Notes: generated by a model not told the origin, from the letters alone. A DNA stretch of 64,000 bases from Saururus chinensis (GCA_035235625.1 CP141144.1:43522014-43586013), one strand, 5' to 3'; counted from the first letter of the stretch, positions 38,301 through 50,900 are shown. A program made the numbers and translations.

Positions 38301-40908
38301 ATTCATAAAGAGAAAAAAATATAATCTCGTTTGCCTGACTAGTATTATTTTCTAAGCATCCTTCGAACAGGTTTATATAGTAACTACAACTATGTTTTAC
38401 ATATGTCTGTTTACCTTCCATAATTAACTGCATTCATTCCTATACACACAATGTCATATAATAAAACAAGAACCACCATACATATCACCAAAATCCTGCA
38501 CCAAGATTCCTCTTAATCGTTCAAGTCAGCTAGTTTAGCTGCATAGGAATCAGCCATAAGCAGATATTGTATCAGCAAATTCATTTATAATCTCCAAAAG
38601 TTCTTTCGCAAGCATTTGCAGCTTAATTTATTTACTGGGTTCAATTATAGTTCTAATAATTTTAGACTCATAGTCCTTGCCTTATTTAGAATGCTCATAT
38701 ATATGTTCTCAAATAAAACATAAAGGCATGATAATGTAGCCTACAACAGAAATAAATAACTGAAATACATATTACGTCTGGAGATGTTTGCAGATAATTT
38801 AGGAGATGCCCATGGTAGTACTTGGTAGCTAATTCTTAAATTTGACAAACTCAAATTTATAAGAGGACCAGAGATATCTCAGCTGGATAATAATTTGGAA
38901 GATTGTTCATCAACTAGATGAGTTCACAAATAATTGTAGGGAAGATGAACTAAAGAGATCAACTTTAAAAATTCAGACAACAGCTAGTTCAGAAGACAGT
39001 ATGTATATATATTTCATAATTGATCAAATTCTATGCTTGAAAATCTTATGTTGATATGCTAAGGATCTACTGATGGATTTCCTGAAAGCACAAAACAGAT
39101 GCAACAGGTTGACATGTATAGTTAACAGAGAAATAGATGCAAGTTTTACCTCATCAAAAGTGTAATCTTTCAGTTACAAATCCAAGACTTGGAAATTTTA
39201 ATTAAAAAAAAAAGAATTATACCTTTCAAGTAGTCTTTGGTAATCTAGACCGGCATCACTAACACTGGGGATGTGTGTATTGATACGAGGAATGTGCTGT
39301 TTCAAGATTAATTACAGTTAATTTCCTGATAACTGCTTTTTGTAAATCAATACTCTAATTTAATCAAAATTATAAGACAAAAATTGGCTTTTCTACAAAA
39401 GATTGGTCATATCACCAAAATAATAGCAATTTTACAACAACTTTTTAGGGCATGAAAATACATAACAGAGGGCTGTCTAAACATGTTTGCTGATTGCTGA
39501 ATATCGAATAGTTATAACAAATTAAAAAGCCAAACGAAATGGCCACTGCACATACTAAAGAAAATGATGAATGTCACTTCCACACCATGACTCATAGCCA
39601 TATATCAGGCACCACGTGGAGGTGCTACTAATAGTCTTAATTAATTAAAATAATCTTTCTATAATTGCAGTGGAATGCAGGCAAAGGAAGAACTCGATTA
39701 TGCAAATCCTAGTCAAAATAAGAAAATGGAGTTTGCACATTTGGAAAAATAAGCCATCATATGAGTTTTTTGACTGTTCTAGTAACAAAAGCTCATGTCA
39801 TTTCACCTGCAGACACAATTTGGGGTGGGCAACCAAATCCTAATCCTAATGAAAAAGAATTGGCAGTCAGAGTAGGAAAAAAATTGAATTTGTTTTAGGA
39901 AAAGTTATAAAAAATAAATACTAACACATAATAAAAAATGTCAACATTAAAGCTTTATAAATCTTCAAACAACAAATGAGGTTGAAACTATTGTGAATTG
40001 TAAGATGCAACACATCTACTACTCCATAGAGCTTACAGGTATAGATGAAAGATGAGAGACACGCCGAGCAACAGCACCATCTAAGCCGGCATATTCCTCT
40101 GATAGTACAATAGCAATCATCCTATCATCCTCAATTTCTTTTTGACTGCCAGCCGAAGTAGAACTACTAGAACAGCCAGCAACATTCTGAATGCTGTCAT
40201 TCATGCTGCAACCTGAAGACAATGAGCCATCACATCAGAAGAAAACTCATATAACCGGACACTTTTGATCAGAAGCAATTATGATCAAAAGCCATTTAAA
40301 CAAATCTCTGAACCAATTATTAGCGATATTTTGTTATTGCAATCCTGACACTATTATTGCCTTTAGGATGCAATGAGAAAAAAGAAGGAAAATAATATCA
40401 ATGCCATTCTAAAAAAATATAAACAGACCAACAGTTTTAGTCGTCATGCTAACCAAAGAGAAAATTTTCAACAAAACCTAAGCAATCCTAAATCATGGAC
40501 CATATAAAATTATTCAGACAAACCATGTGTTCACTAATTTTGATTTAGTAATTTTTTTTAGAAAGAAATCAGATCATTTTCATGACCGGAAAAAACCTGA
40601 CATTTAGTTTATGCGGATTTGAACCGAATTACCTACCTAACAGGAGGTTTGGATTGTTGTTGCTGGAATTGATGCTGTGGAATGGCCCCAAGGGTTATAT
40701 CCAGAACTATTAATATATAATATCAGTTGCTACCAACAATCCGCATAAAGCCTAAAACAACCCATGGGGCCAAACAAATTTATCAAACATCAAATGTTAA
40801 CAAGGCCCAGAAAGTTGGGATGACTCGGTTCCAAAACAATGCAAGCAAGCAGCAACCGGAAAAACAACGCGGATGAACTCAACCAAAGAAGCAAATACCT
40901 TGGTGCAT
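35374..40908 (-). CDS. OTU-family deubiquitinase (OTU11-like)
   Basis: Cysteine protease that removes ubiquitin from proteins or chains. Ten coding exons, all GT-AG: 40908-40899, 40212-40037, 39296-39223, 38138-38084, 37993-37919, 37826-37753, 37656-37608, 37477-37393, 35577-35521, 35420-35374; 702 nt, 233 aa. Residues 1-62 are a polar, Ser-rich lead ending in EDDRMIAIVLSEEYAGLDGA. The OTU domain spans about 80-218. The catalytic Cys104 is in SGDGNCQFRALSDQLY (Asp101 nearby) and the catalytic His210 in SFWSEIHYNSIY. GEWGDHLTLQAAAD and SFRDTCFIEILPR are also typical. The basic tail is APVQHKPKRRHWLF. Similarity is closest to the Arabidopsis OTU11 type (from memory). Phases agree at every junction. 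The start ATG is in a 10-nt coding exon; a later in-frame Met at residue 6 is an alternative. Introns of about 1-1.8 kb contain repeat sequence. Confidence 0.93.
35860..36640. mobile_element. Probable LTR-like insertion in an OTU intron
   Basis: The 1815-bp intron between 35578 and 37392 contains sequence with retroelement style (GTCCAAGGGTATTTTGGTC, then CCCTACATAAGGGCTCCTAA as a possible TATA/promoter area). Ends and target duplication could not be found. Confidence 0.35.
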
Positions 40909-40943
40909 AGAACGACCTCTATCCAGCAATAACTCTGTTCAAT
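40899..40943 (-). other. OTU gene second exon (5' UTR plus start codon)
   Basis: Acceptor TTACTTGTAG|ATTG at 40943 and donor CACCAAG|GTATTTG at 40899 define a 45-bp exon with ATG at 40908. A first non-coding exon probably lies upstream; CAATTGACAG|GTTATTGG near 41039 is a candidate donor. Confidence 0.6.
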
Positions 40944-41039
40944 CTACAAGTAAGAAAACTCACAACTGTCAAATGCTAGAAGAAGCAGAAATATTAGCAG
41001 AATTTGTATAAACCCATAACTAGAAAGTCCAATAACCTG

Positions 41040-41430
41040 TCAATTGGTGAAGATGAATGAGATCAGCCTAAACCCAGAAGTTGAAAGTTCAATAACCAGT
41101 ATTGAGATGAATGAATATCCAGGGGTAGTGCATGGAAATTAAGAGGCACTAAATTCAGATTCTGATATTTGGAAATACGCGGATTTGGGCTCAACGTGCT
41201 TGTTCTAGAAGTGCTCCATTCCGTGATACGTTGAATTGGCCACACGGAGAAGATCCACGGACAGGATCTTGGGAAAGATATGTCAAAGTTCGGCGGTGGG
41301 TAGAGCGGCTGAAACGCAACGACAGGAAGGATGGTGGTGTGCGCTGTCCCCGGAGTACTGTGACCCGCGGCGTCAGCGGCTTTTAGATCATAGATAAGGC
41401 GACCAATGGGCAGCTACAAGGTACGCGAGC
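41040..41430 (-). promoter_or_regulatory. Likely OTU first exon and promoter
   Basis: GC content rises at about 41270-41400 and falls sharply beyond 41440, as expected at the start of a housekeeping gene. The minus strand carries CCCATTGGTCGCC (inverted CCAAT box) near 41403 and no clear TATA box. Transcription start not determinable. Confidence 0.4.
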
Positions 41431-41446
41431 AAGATTTTTTGAAGGC

Positions 41447-42260
41447 AGATATTTTCTAAAAGATCAATTATATTCTCTTATTTAACACTAATAGTTATAT
41501 TAAAAAAAATGATAATTTCTGTTAAGTCTTATTGATAAACTAATCTACTTGTTTGTCCTTATTGAGAAGAACCCCTTAAAACAATAATTTTTATTAAATA
41601 GTAAAACTTATACATAAGAAGGAAACAAATTTTCTTATGATACTTATTTGTAAGTATTTAACTATTTATAAAAGATATTTTCTAAAAGATCAATTATATT
41701 CTCCTATTTAATACTAATAGTTATATTAAAAAAAAGGATAATTTCTGTTAAGACTTAAAAGGTCGTTCATATTTACCAATAAGTTCATGATAAAAATATA
41801 TTATATATAATAATATAAATTTATTATTACCCACTTTATAGTAATAGTAAAGTATAGATAACCAATAAGTCTTGACGAGTAATTGAGTCCTTGAACTTAT
41901 TATTTATCATAGTTTAGGCCTTTTATAGTAGATATTAATAACTCTTTTTTTACATTTTTAAAGAGAAAAAATTATTTTATAATTTATTTGGGGTGTAGGG
42001 AGGTCCTTAGGCGATCTTACGGTTACTATTTGCTTTATAGAGGATTTATTGGAAGAAGATAATAATAAAATTATACTATTATATACAATATAATTTTATT
42101 GTAGACTTATCGGTAAATTAATCGACTTGTTTGTCCTTATTGAGAAGAACCCTTTAAAAAAATATTTTTTATTAAATGGTAAAACTTATACATGAGAAGG
42201 GAACAAATTTTCTTATGATACTTATTTGTAAGTATTTAACTATTTAAATTTAATAAAATA
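41447..42260. repeat. Rearranged Stowaway-derived repeat cluster
   Basis: 41447-41529 is repeated at 41670-41754 (TATTTTCTAAAAGATCAATT). 41523-41662 is repeated at 42101-42245 (CTTGTTTGTCCTTATTGAGA, CTTATGATACTTATTTGTAA). The second unit is a reversed Stowaway-like interior. AT-rich and non-coding. Confidence 0.65.
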
Positions 42261-44149
42261 ATACTACTAAGGCACCCAATAATAACTCTAGACAAACCAA
42301 TCAATCTTGAGTTCTCATACTTATAAATTTTCTTTCAAAATATTATATCTTTATGTTTATCTTTTTAACTAGTATCGCCTCTATAAGTCATAGGAGCATC
42401 ACTATTAATGACTATAAATATAGAGTCTATCGATTCTAGGGTTTGTGACAGATTTATTATTTATAATTAAATCTTATGTGAGTGTACAAGGTAATTATTG
42501 TCACACCCCGGCACACTCCATCTCAATGTTATCCAAGGAGGAAGTGGCTCATAGCACGGCTAAATTGAGTTAGAGTGCAAAAGACTTAACCCATCCATGG
42601 GCGAATACATGATGGAGTAAAGGCATGAATACTTTGTACAAAAGTAAATAGAGCAAAATAACGAACTACTAAATAATGTTTTAGTCTACTCATATCCACA
42701 TTATCTAGTTATCATATAAAATAAGTCACAAGGTCTAAATAAGTTTAAGCCAACAATTGCTAAATATAGTATGAAAAAAAGATCAAGTATATAAGTTCAA
42801 GATAACATTGAACTAAATAACATGAGACCAAGTATCTATAACCCCACTTATTGATTGTGGCTATCCTTATGCTCAACATAGAGCCTATCCGAAGCACCTA
42901 TATGGCACGACATGCAACCTCAAAATAAAACCACAAAATAAAAAGGGTTGAGCTATTATTGCTCAGCAAGGGTTTTAATACGGAAAATAAACTCATAATG
43001 ATATTAGAGGTATTATTAACTTAACATTCATCACATATTCATTTACCATACCTATTCATCATAGGACAAGTTACATATATCCATACCACCTATGCATCAT
43101 ATTATAATCCACATTCTATATAATTATGTCACTTGTGCATCATGTAAAATATATTTTATATACACATTATCATGTCACCTGCATATCATGATGTATAACA
43201 CATTAAATACATTATTATACTACCTGCATATCATGATATAACCAACATTTCCATAAGCACATAATCATGTCACATGCGCATTATGGGTTTATCTATAGCT
43301 CATAAAACATATACACATCACTTATAATCATATGAATCTCATTATAATAATTACATCCTACATTATTCAATTCTCAATATTCATATTATGCATAATCATA
43401 TCTCAATACAAACATTTGTACTGCAAAATCAAGTGTATCAATCATACACCATTCTGTATATTCATGCAAATTTATTTCATAATTAATATATAACATCAGC
43501 ATCATTGTTCCTACAAAACTTGTGACAATGAGAATTATCTCCCATACATATGCAACAATCATCGGTGAATGTCTTATAATTGAAAAAATAATTAAACCTG
43601 CTCACCCAAAACAATCCATTGCAGGGAAGGTCTGAATTCCTAGAAAGTAAAACTAAAGCGGTTTGGGTAGGTTTCCTAGCTAAGAAGATACCCCCTACTT
43701 ACCAAGGATAATCCTTAGAAGAGAAAGTTTGGATTCTAAGAAGGAAAACTAGAGCAACTTGCTTGTCCAGGATAGCCTTGTGGGGAAAGTCTAAATTCCT
43801 AGAAAGAAAAACTAGTGCAGCTTGGTAAATTGGTACACATGGTAAATTAGCTCATCACAACCCAAGGAGGCACTACGTGTAAGGTCCCTGATTTTTCTAC
43901 GATTTTTTTGGGATTTTTCTGCTATTTTTCTGGTCATTTTCGGCAGGAAAATGTGACATTTCAGCGTATGTATAATTATGTATTTTCCCCGTATTTATAC
44001 CCGTAGAGTTGGGTGTGGGGCTTAGTAGCTGGCCACGGGCCTTGCTGCGCGCTTACGGCACGAATTTTGGAGGTTTGACGCGTAACTAGTAGGTTAACGC
44101 GCATTGGGGACGTAAGTGGGAAAAAAAAAAGGAGAACAGATAAAACATC

Positions 44150-45650
44150 GGGCTCGGCCCGATCCAGGAAATTGGAACAGTACCGCCGCCCCCCATTTCC
44201 GTCTGATCCGTGTGCCTGGCCGCCGCCGGCAGGCCGCAGGACGCCGGCACAAGCTCCGCCCCGGCGGTGCAACGCCGAGGGGCCACTGCCTCGGCCGCCC
44301 ACGGCCGCGCCGCCCCGACTTTTCCGATTAGCCTCCCCACTGTCTTTTTGGATTCCGCCGCCGCCGTGGGCCGGCGAGGGCCGGCCGGCCGCCCATGGTT
44401 CCGCCATGGGCCGGCGACGGCGGGAGGACACTCCCCCCGGCCCCGGACGGCCTCTGCTCCGCCGTCCCGCTTCGTTTCCCCATCTGCCCTATTTTCGCCG
44501 ACGAACTATTTTGGACGATTTCGTGGCTGCCGGCGGCGAGCCACGGCCGGCTGTGCTCCGTCCGGCACCGCCTTGATCCGGCGATGGCGAGGAGTCACTC
44601 CTCCCGGCCGTAGGGGGCCTTTGCACTGCCGCCCAGTGGATGTTTCCCCTGCCCTATTTTCTGCCGGCGATCTATTTCGTGAAACGGAGGCCGCCGGCGA
44701 TGATCTATGGCCGACACGACCCCCATCCAGCCTCGCCTTGGTCCGGCGAAGGGCTGTGGACCACCCTACCCAGCCCGGTTCCATCCCCTCTGCCGTCCTC
44801 TGCTCCGCCCAGTCCGATTTGCGCGGTACTGTGGGTGGATTTTCCGTTGGGCTGGCACCGCCATCGTTGGCGGGTGAGGGTGACTTGACCACTGTGGGCT
44901 CCGCCCCAGCCTGGCGATGGCCCAGGGTCAGCCCCACTTGGCCCAATTATACACTCCGCCCGGAATGGGCCGCTTGTCATTGCCTTATACCGTGCGAGAT
45001 ACACAGCCGCCCGCACCATGGGTATTGGTTGTGGGTGGCGATCGGCGATGTCGCCGCTTAGATTGGCCACCGTTAGGGCCTTAGCCCTGTTGGCTTTTGT
45101 GGGCCTTGGGTCATCTCCGTTCAGCTATCTCCCCCGCCCTTTTGGGTCACGTGTGCATGTGGCCACGCGTGTACTTCTGGGTTTAGGCGCCGCATTCGTG
45201 CCGCCTAACCATCGGTTGGCTTTGCCACCGAGTGGAGTTGACCACTAGAGCTGTCCTCCACCTCTCCTTTGTTCTCGAGCGTTGCCCCACGCTCTCCGCC
45301 CTTATGTGGGCCTTTGTTGACCGGAATCGTCGCCGTTGGGTGCTGTCCACAGCCGATTTTGATGTCTTGTGGCCGGTTGTGCACGTTTTAGCCACCGGCT
45401 GACCTTCAGTGAGTACACCATCGACCTATGGTCGCACCGCCACATATGTTGGCACGATATTTCACCCGGCCGCCCTAGTGTGCCGCCGTGGATCGCGGAT
45501 TTTTACCGCATTGATTTCTGACACCTGTTTGGCCGTGATAGTTCCGGCACATCCTAAAATCCTCGGGACAGCAGCTCTCTCAGCCAGGCAACGGTTTTGA
45601 CTGCCAACTCCGCCGCCGACGCCGCCACCGTCGTGTGCTCGCCATCGAAC
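44150..45650. repeat. GC-rich island inside the giant LTR
   Basis: Strongly GC-rich against an AT-rich surround, with many CGCCG/CCGGCG motifs. Open frames occur in nearly every frame (longest 44210-45061, 283 aa, Ala/Pro/Arg-rich, no domain), as expected where TA-containing stops are scarce. Diverged repeats of about 168 bp are visible: CTGCCCTATTTTCGCCGACG near 44484 and CTGCCCTATTTTCTGCCGGC near 44652. Confidence 0.7.
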
Positions 45651-45849
45651 GTCATGATTACGAGGTAGGGGAGCTTTGAACTCGTAAATTCATGAAGCAT
45701 GCTTTGAATGAGTAGCAGCATGCTAGGACTGTATGATTCCATGCTTGGATGTTAAGTAACGATCCGATTGCATGATGTGCGTGTAAGCATGATTGTATGG
45801 TATGATTGATATGCATGAGATGTATGCACGTTTTATGGATGTGGATTAT

Positions 45850-46115
45850 GTATGCGCTAGCGATGGCTAGCAAATATGTCAGTATGCTACGTATGTGTTA
45901 TGCATGTGCTAGTGATGGCTAGCGTGCATGTGTGAAGTATGTATGAATGTGTGTGCATGTGCTAGTGATGACTAGCGTGTACGTTAGATGTATGCATGTG
46001 CTAGTGATGGCTAGCGTGCATGTTTGACGTATGTATGAATGTATGCATGTGCTAGTGATGGCTAGCGTGCATGTTTGACGTGTGTATGCATGTGCTAGTG
46101 ATGGCTAGCATGCAT
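45850..46115. repeat. Tandem repeat with GCTAGTGATGGCTAGCGTGC core
   Basis: Six copies of a palindrome-like core, spaced about 38-54 bp, in ATGTATG-rich DNA. Confidence 0.85.
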
Positions 46116-46865
46116 GTTTGTAAGTTATGTATGTATGGCCGTATGTGTATGTTATACGTATGTGTGAGACATACGTATGTATGATGGCATTTTGCCTATG
46201 CTTTGGATATGTGTAAGTGTATGTGGGCAAAGGTATGGGCGATGGACAGTAAGAGGTGATAGAGACTTTGTCTGAATTTGGATACAGTTGTGTAAGTGTA
46301 TGACAGAGGATATGAGTATGACGGGCAAGGATTAGAATGGATTAGTTTGGGGTGGATTGTATGTTGGGCGTTTGTCAGACAGTAAGAGTGTTCATAATTG
46401 TATAAGCATAACGTACAGATTATGAAGTGAAAAATAAGTATAATACGTGAGATATAAGTAAGAGGGCGACAACTGGGTTGGCTCTGAGGAGCGTTATTTG
46501 AGGATGTCCGTGTAAGCTGATTTGGCCATAAGATGGATGGCGAAGTATGTAAGACTGTAAGGGTTTGGTGTACGATGAGTTTTGTCCATGATGTGGACGA
46601 GTAAGTGAAGTCTGCTGCCCTGACGAACTGGGGTTTCGATCGGGCTCAGCTTCAGTTTGACCAGTCGAGGACTGTGAGTTTGTGTGGCATAATTGTACCG
46701 CATAATATACTTAATTCAAATTTGAATTATAAGCACAGCTAATGATAGCGTTGTGAGGTTGAGACCTGAGGGTTCGACAGATTAAGTTCCGTATTTGAGC
46801 TGGCCGCTAGTGAGTCGGCCGAGCATTCTCATGTCTTGCCATGGTGTTTATCCTGCGGGATGTTG

Positions 46866-47118
46866 TCTGTGTGCTGTGTAGAGCACTAGACGTCTGATGC
46901 TCTTCTGAGAGCGATGTTATTTCTGATTTGGTCTGCGTGCTATATAAGCCCAGACGTTTGATGCTCTGTTGAGAGCGATGTACGTTTATGACTTTGTCTG
47001 CGTGCTGTATTAGGCCCAGACGTTTGATGCTCTGCTGAGAGCGACGTATGTTTCTGATTTTGTCTGTGTGCTGTATGAAGCCCAAACGTTTGATGCTCTA
47101 TTGAGAGCGTTGTATGTT
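46866..47118. repeat. 65-bp tandem repeat, 4 copies
   Basis: Copies start near 46866, 46931, 46997 and 47062 with GTCTGCGTGCTGTAT and contain CCAGACGTTTGATGCTCT, then TGAGAGCGATGT. Confidence 0.85.
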
Positions 47119-47330
47119 TCCGCCCAAGAGTGGCACTGTATGTTTCCGCCCAAGAGTGGCACTGTATGTTTCTGCCCAAGTGGCACTGTATGTTTTCTGC
47201 CCAAGAGTGGCAATGGCACTATAAGACCCATTATGGTGGGCAATTCTCTGGCACTATAAGACCCATTATGGTGGGCGATTCTATGGCACTATAAGACCCA
47301 TTATGGTGGGCAACGGTATGACCCCTTATG
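47112..47330. repeat. Two short tandem arrays, 26-bp and 39-bp
   Basis: Four copies of GTATGTTTCCGCCCAAGAGT plus GGCACT (26-27 bp), then three of GGCACTATAAGACCCATTAT plus GGTGGGCAAT (about 39 bp). The GGCACT joins the two arrays. Confidence 0.85.
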
Positions 47331-47539
47331 TGTGGGTGTTTATGTTTGTGCGCTCAGGTAAGTAGTATCATGGATCTACTCTTACCTGTTTGATCCAGTG
47401 CCCCATGAGCATTGGTGTGCCTTACCTTCGGAAAAGTCTATGGCGTCTAGTCACTCCCCGAAGGTTAAGGTGTTGCCCCAGTGGCATTCTTTTCCATTTC
47501 GACGCTGGAGTTTATTAGTTGTAATGAGCTTCAGTGGTC

Positions 47540-47920
47540 GTTGATATGTGTACGAGTACGACTGTACGAGTGTGAGTACGACTATATGTGTATGAGCAGG
47601 ACTGTAAGTGTATGAGTATGAGTAAGATTGTAAGAGTGTGTATGAGCAGGACTGTAAGAGTGTGTATGAGCAGGACTCTAAGTGTATGAGTATGAGCACG
47701 ACTGTAAGAGTATGAGTACGATTGTGAGAATATGTTTCCGAGTAAGACAGTAAGTATGATTTTGTGCAGACTGTACGAGTAAGGTCGTACGAGTCTGATT
47801 GTACGAGTAAGGTCGTACATGTATGGGTAAGCTGTATGAGTGAGCATACGATTGTACGAGTAAGGTCGTACAAGTATGCGTATGTTGTATGAGTATGCGT
47901 ACGGTGGTACGAGTAAGTTT
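47540..47920. repeat. Simple-sequence tract of GTATGAGTA/GTACGAGTA
   Basis: Irregular array of short units such as GTATGAGTACGACTGTAAGA, continuing for about 380 bp. The minus-strand frames through it (Thr/His/Tyr/Leu-rich) are artefacts. Confidence 0.8.
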
Positions 47921-50900
47921 GTATGACCCTGGATAAGGGTGTTTGTGTAAGTTTGATTTGGTATGATGTTGGCATAATGGTGCCTTCGGTATGTCTTTTG
48001 CACGATGGTGCATTTGGTATGTTTGTATGAGTTTGAGCATGATATTGATATGCTTCTGCTTCATGTTTGAGTTGCATGACGCATGTGTTTTTGAACTTAT
48101 GGAGTTCACCGTTTGGGATTTCCCCTACTGGGTATTTTCCTACTGAGTATGAAAATACTCACCCTACTTCTTTTTAGCCCCGTTGTACGGGAGGTTTTGC
48201 AAGTTGTGCGGAGAGCTCCTGGAGATGGATGCTCGGTTCAGCGGTGGATTGATTCTCGTTGACTCAGGTATCTGCTTGACTCTCTATGAGTTTGTTTGTG
48301 CTATGATCTCCTGTATTGAGTGAGATGAGACATCATGATGTTTATTTAGGACTTTCATTTGGATGAGTCTGTGGACTATTATGGGACTTGTACTCAGGGA
48401 TGCCTGGGAGAGTGATTTGTATTTAAAAGTCTATGATCATAGCAAATTTATTCGTATGTGTGTTTTCGAGTAGTGCCTGAGGAGATGTTTAACCGTATGA
48501 TGTTTAAAATTATAAACTGTTTATACAGGTTTTGATTTTATCGTTTTGACTCCGATTTATGGAAAAAAAAAATTTCTATGAGTTTTAAGAAAAAGGGATG
48601 AAAAATCTCGGGCGTTACACTACGTTCCCGAATGAACGCAAAATAAAACCATGTCCTTTTAGACATAAAAACCTATTCGATAAGTCCTCCAATGATTAAC
48701 TCGACAACTAATGATATCCAATTACATCTAATTGAACAATCACATCTAATTACGATTAACCTCATTTATGAATCATTTTGATGATGCATACAATAGGATG
48801 CATATGTGAGTAAATGATAAATGAATCTATGTATAAGTAAGCATACTCTAATGAGTTCGTATATGCATGAAACATTGTTTATTTGTGTAAAAAAAATCAT
48901 GTACTCATAAGCAAGAATATACATATTTATAATAATGTTTACACTTATACTAAAACATGTAAAATATAAATTACTTAAAATCAATGTGACATATGCAAGT
49001 ATACATAAACTATCATGGTTAAGACCTACTGGAATCATAGAGTATATGAAAAAATTATCAAACATGGATTTAACACAAATAGAATATCATACTACAACTA
49101 GACAAACATAGTCCTATTCATGATTGAGCTGAATCATAATTTAAAGATGGTTCTCATGCAATCGCAGTAGCATAAACAAGTAATCATAACTCATTATGGT
49201 CATAAATAATTAAATTTATGAGAAAAGAACAAGAAATGACCGAAAATATATAAAAGGCCAAAATAAAAAACTATAATCTTGTCATTCAAACACCCTGGTG
49301 GCCATTCAATGGGCCAGACAGGCCGTTCAAACACATGTAATAGTTTTCTCTTCTGGTTCATCTTTAACCTTCTGAAATTCAAATTAAAAATATACCGAAA
49401 TTCTAGATAAATTAAAAAATCACCATAGAACAACATATAATAAAAGGTAACCCTAGAACATGATAAATCTAATCATTTTTATGGTTAATCACAAGAAAAT
49501 AACCATAAATAATATGCATTTAACAAATCATTATTAAACCTCAAAATGAAGCAAAAACTCATATAAATACATAATCATGCATTTCAATAGATCAAACCAC
49601 ACAAAGATAAACTCTCTTACCTATATGAAGGCTTTGAATCTATGAAAGAGCTTCAATCTTCAAGAAACCCTACTTAAAAATTAGGGTTTTTTTAAGACTT
49701 AATTAAAATTAACTAATAGGCTTAAATCAATTTGAAAATAGGTAGATTAGGTTAATCTTTAGTTAAAAACGAAAATCACCTATTTAGGGTTTCAAATTGA
49801 AATTGAAAATAAAATTTTAAATAGAAGAAATCAATAAACAAGATGGAGAAATGAAGATAAGAGTGATTAAGACCAAAATCAAAAGATTATGGATTATTAA
49901 GGTAAGAAAATACACATTAATCTAATTTTTTTTCTTTGAAAAATGAGGGTAGAGCATTTCTTTCCTCTTAACATAGCTCTTCCTCATTTAGACAAATAGG
50001 CTAGGGTTTCTCTAAATAGTAAAGGTTTTAAGTTGGGTAAACAAATGATTGAGCTATAAAATAGGTTAAAATGCCCTAAGTGGCTAATTAGGGTTATTTT
50101 TCATCCAAAAAAAATAAATCACACCCAAACCCACTGAAATGAAATAATAGAAGTTTAGATGGTCAAGTGAGCTGCACCCAATCCAACTTGGACGCGGATC
50201 CTGCAGCCGAGTATGCACCCATAATTAAGAAAAGATTAGTATAAATTGTCATAAAATCCATAGAAATTTGATAAATCAAGTTTTACACTATTACTTATAA
50301 AAAGTAAAATTAAACCTTATTATAGTCATAATTACTAACCCATAACCCTAAAATTAAATTAAATCGGCAAACAAGCAAAACCACACAAATTATAATAGGA
50401 TAAGTATTTAAGGGTTGTCAAACCTTAGGGACGGATGAATTAATTAAATCTAAGATAAAAATTCCTTGATTAAAAACTAAACGAACCTAACCTTAAATTA
50501 AACAAAGAAAATAAGCAACTAGACTAAAAGGAAGAGATTAATATAATAAAAATTACTTAGGAAATCAAAACCACTATTAAACCATAAATTTTTTTTAACC
50601 TTTAATCTAAATCTAGTGTAAATATGAATAGGTATTCTCAGTTACAAGCTAGAAGTACTTTAAAAATAATCATGAATTAAATTCATAGTATGAACTATCT
50701 TCGACTATAGCACGAATGATTTACACTAAACTAAATTATAGCTATAATTCGTCTAATCTGAGTATAACTCATTAAATTTATTAATCATATGAACTTTAAA
50801 ATTATTACATAACTATCTCATCTAAATTACATAAATTAGAATTGATGTAAATCTCAAAACCACATCAATTTATCATCTATAAGATCTTAAATAAAATTGA

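Larger units (their letters stand above)
43878..48619 (+). mobile_element. Giant solo LTR (4742 bp) with GC island and tandem arrays
   Basis: Begins TGTAAGGTCCCTG and ends CTCGGGCGTTACA, flanked by a perfect 5-bp duplication CTACG (43873-43877, 48620-48624). A TATA box (GTATTTATACCCG) lies only about 110 bp from the 5' end, so most of the element would be R-U5. The end has GAAAATACTCACCCTACTTC then a TTGCAAG region, as in gypsy LTRs of this window. No primer site, no gag-pol and no second LTR, hence solo. Tekay/Del-type elements are known for long LTRs; this lineage call is inference. Confidence 0.8.
42499..50387 (-). mobile_element. Solo LTR (about 3.1 kb without its own insert)
   Basis: Begins TGTCACACCCCGGCAC and ends AAACCACACA. 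Flanked by AATTAT at 42493-42498 and 50388-50393. Minus orientation is inferred because its + strand left end is the reverse of the GGGGTGTGACA-type 3' end. Interrupted by 43878-48619. AT-rich and non-coding outside that insert. Confidence 0.7.

Noticed and set aside
44210-45061. 283-aa open frame in the GC-rich island
   Set aside because: Other frames on both strands are equally open, composition is Ala/Pro/Arg-rich without a domain, and it lies within an LTR. GC content alone explains it.
47451-48109. Minus-strand frames of 143-208 aa rich in Thr, His, Tyr and Leu
   Set aside because: They run through the GTATGAGTA simple-sequence tract of the giant LTR.
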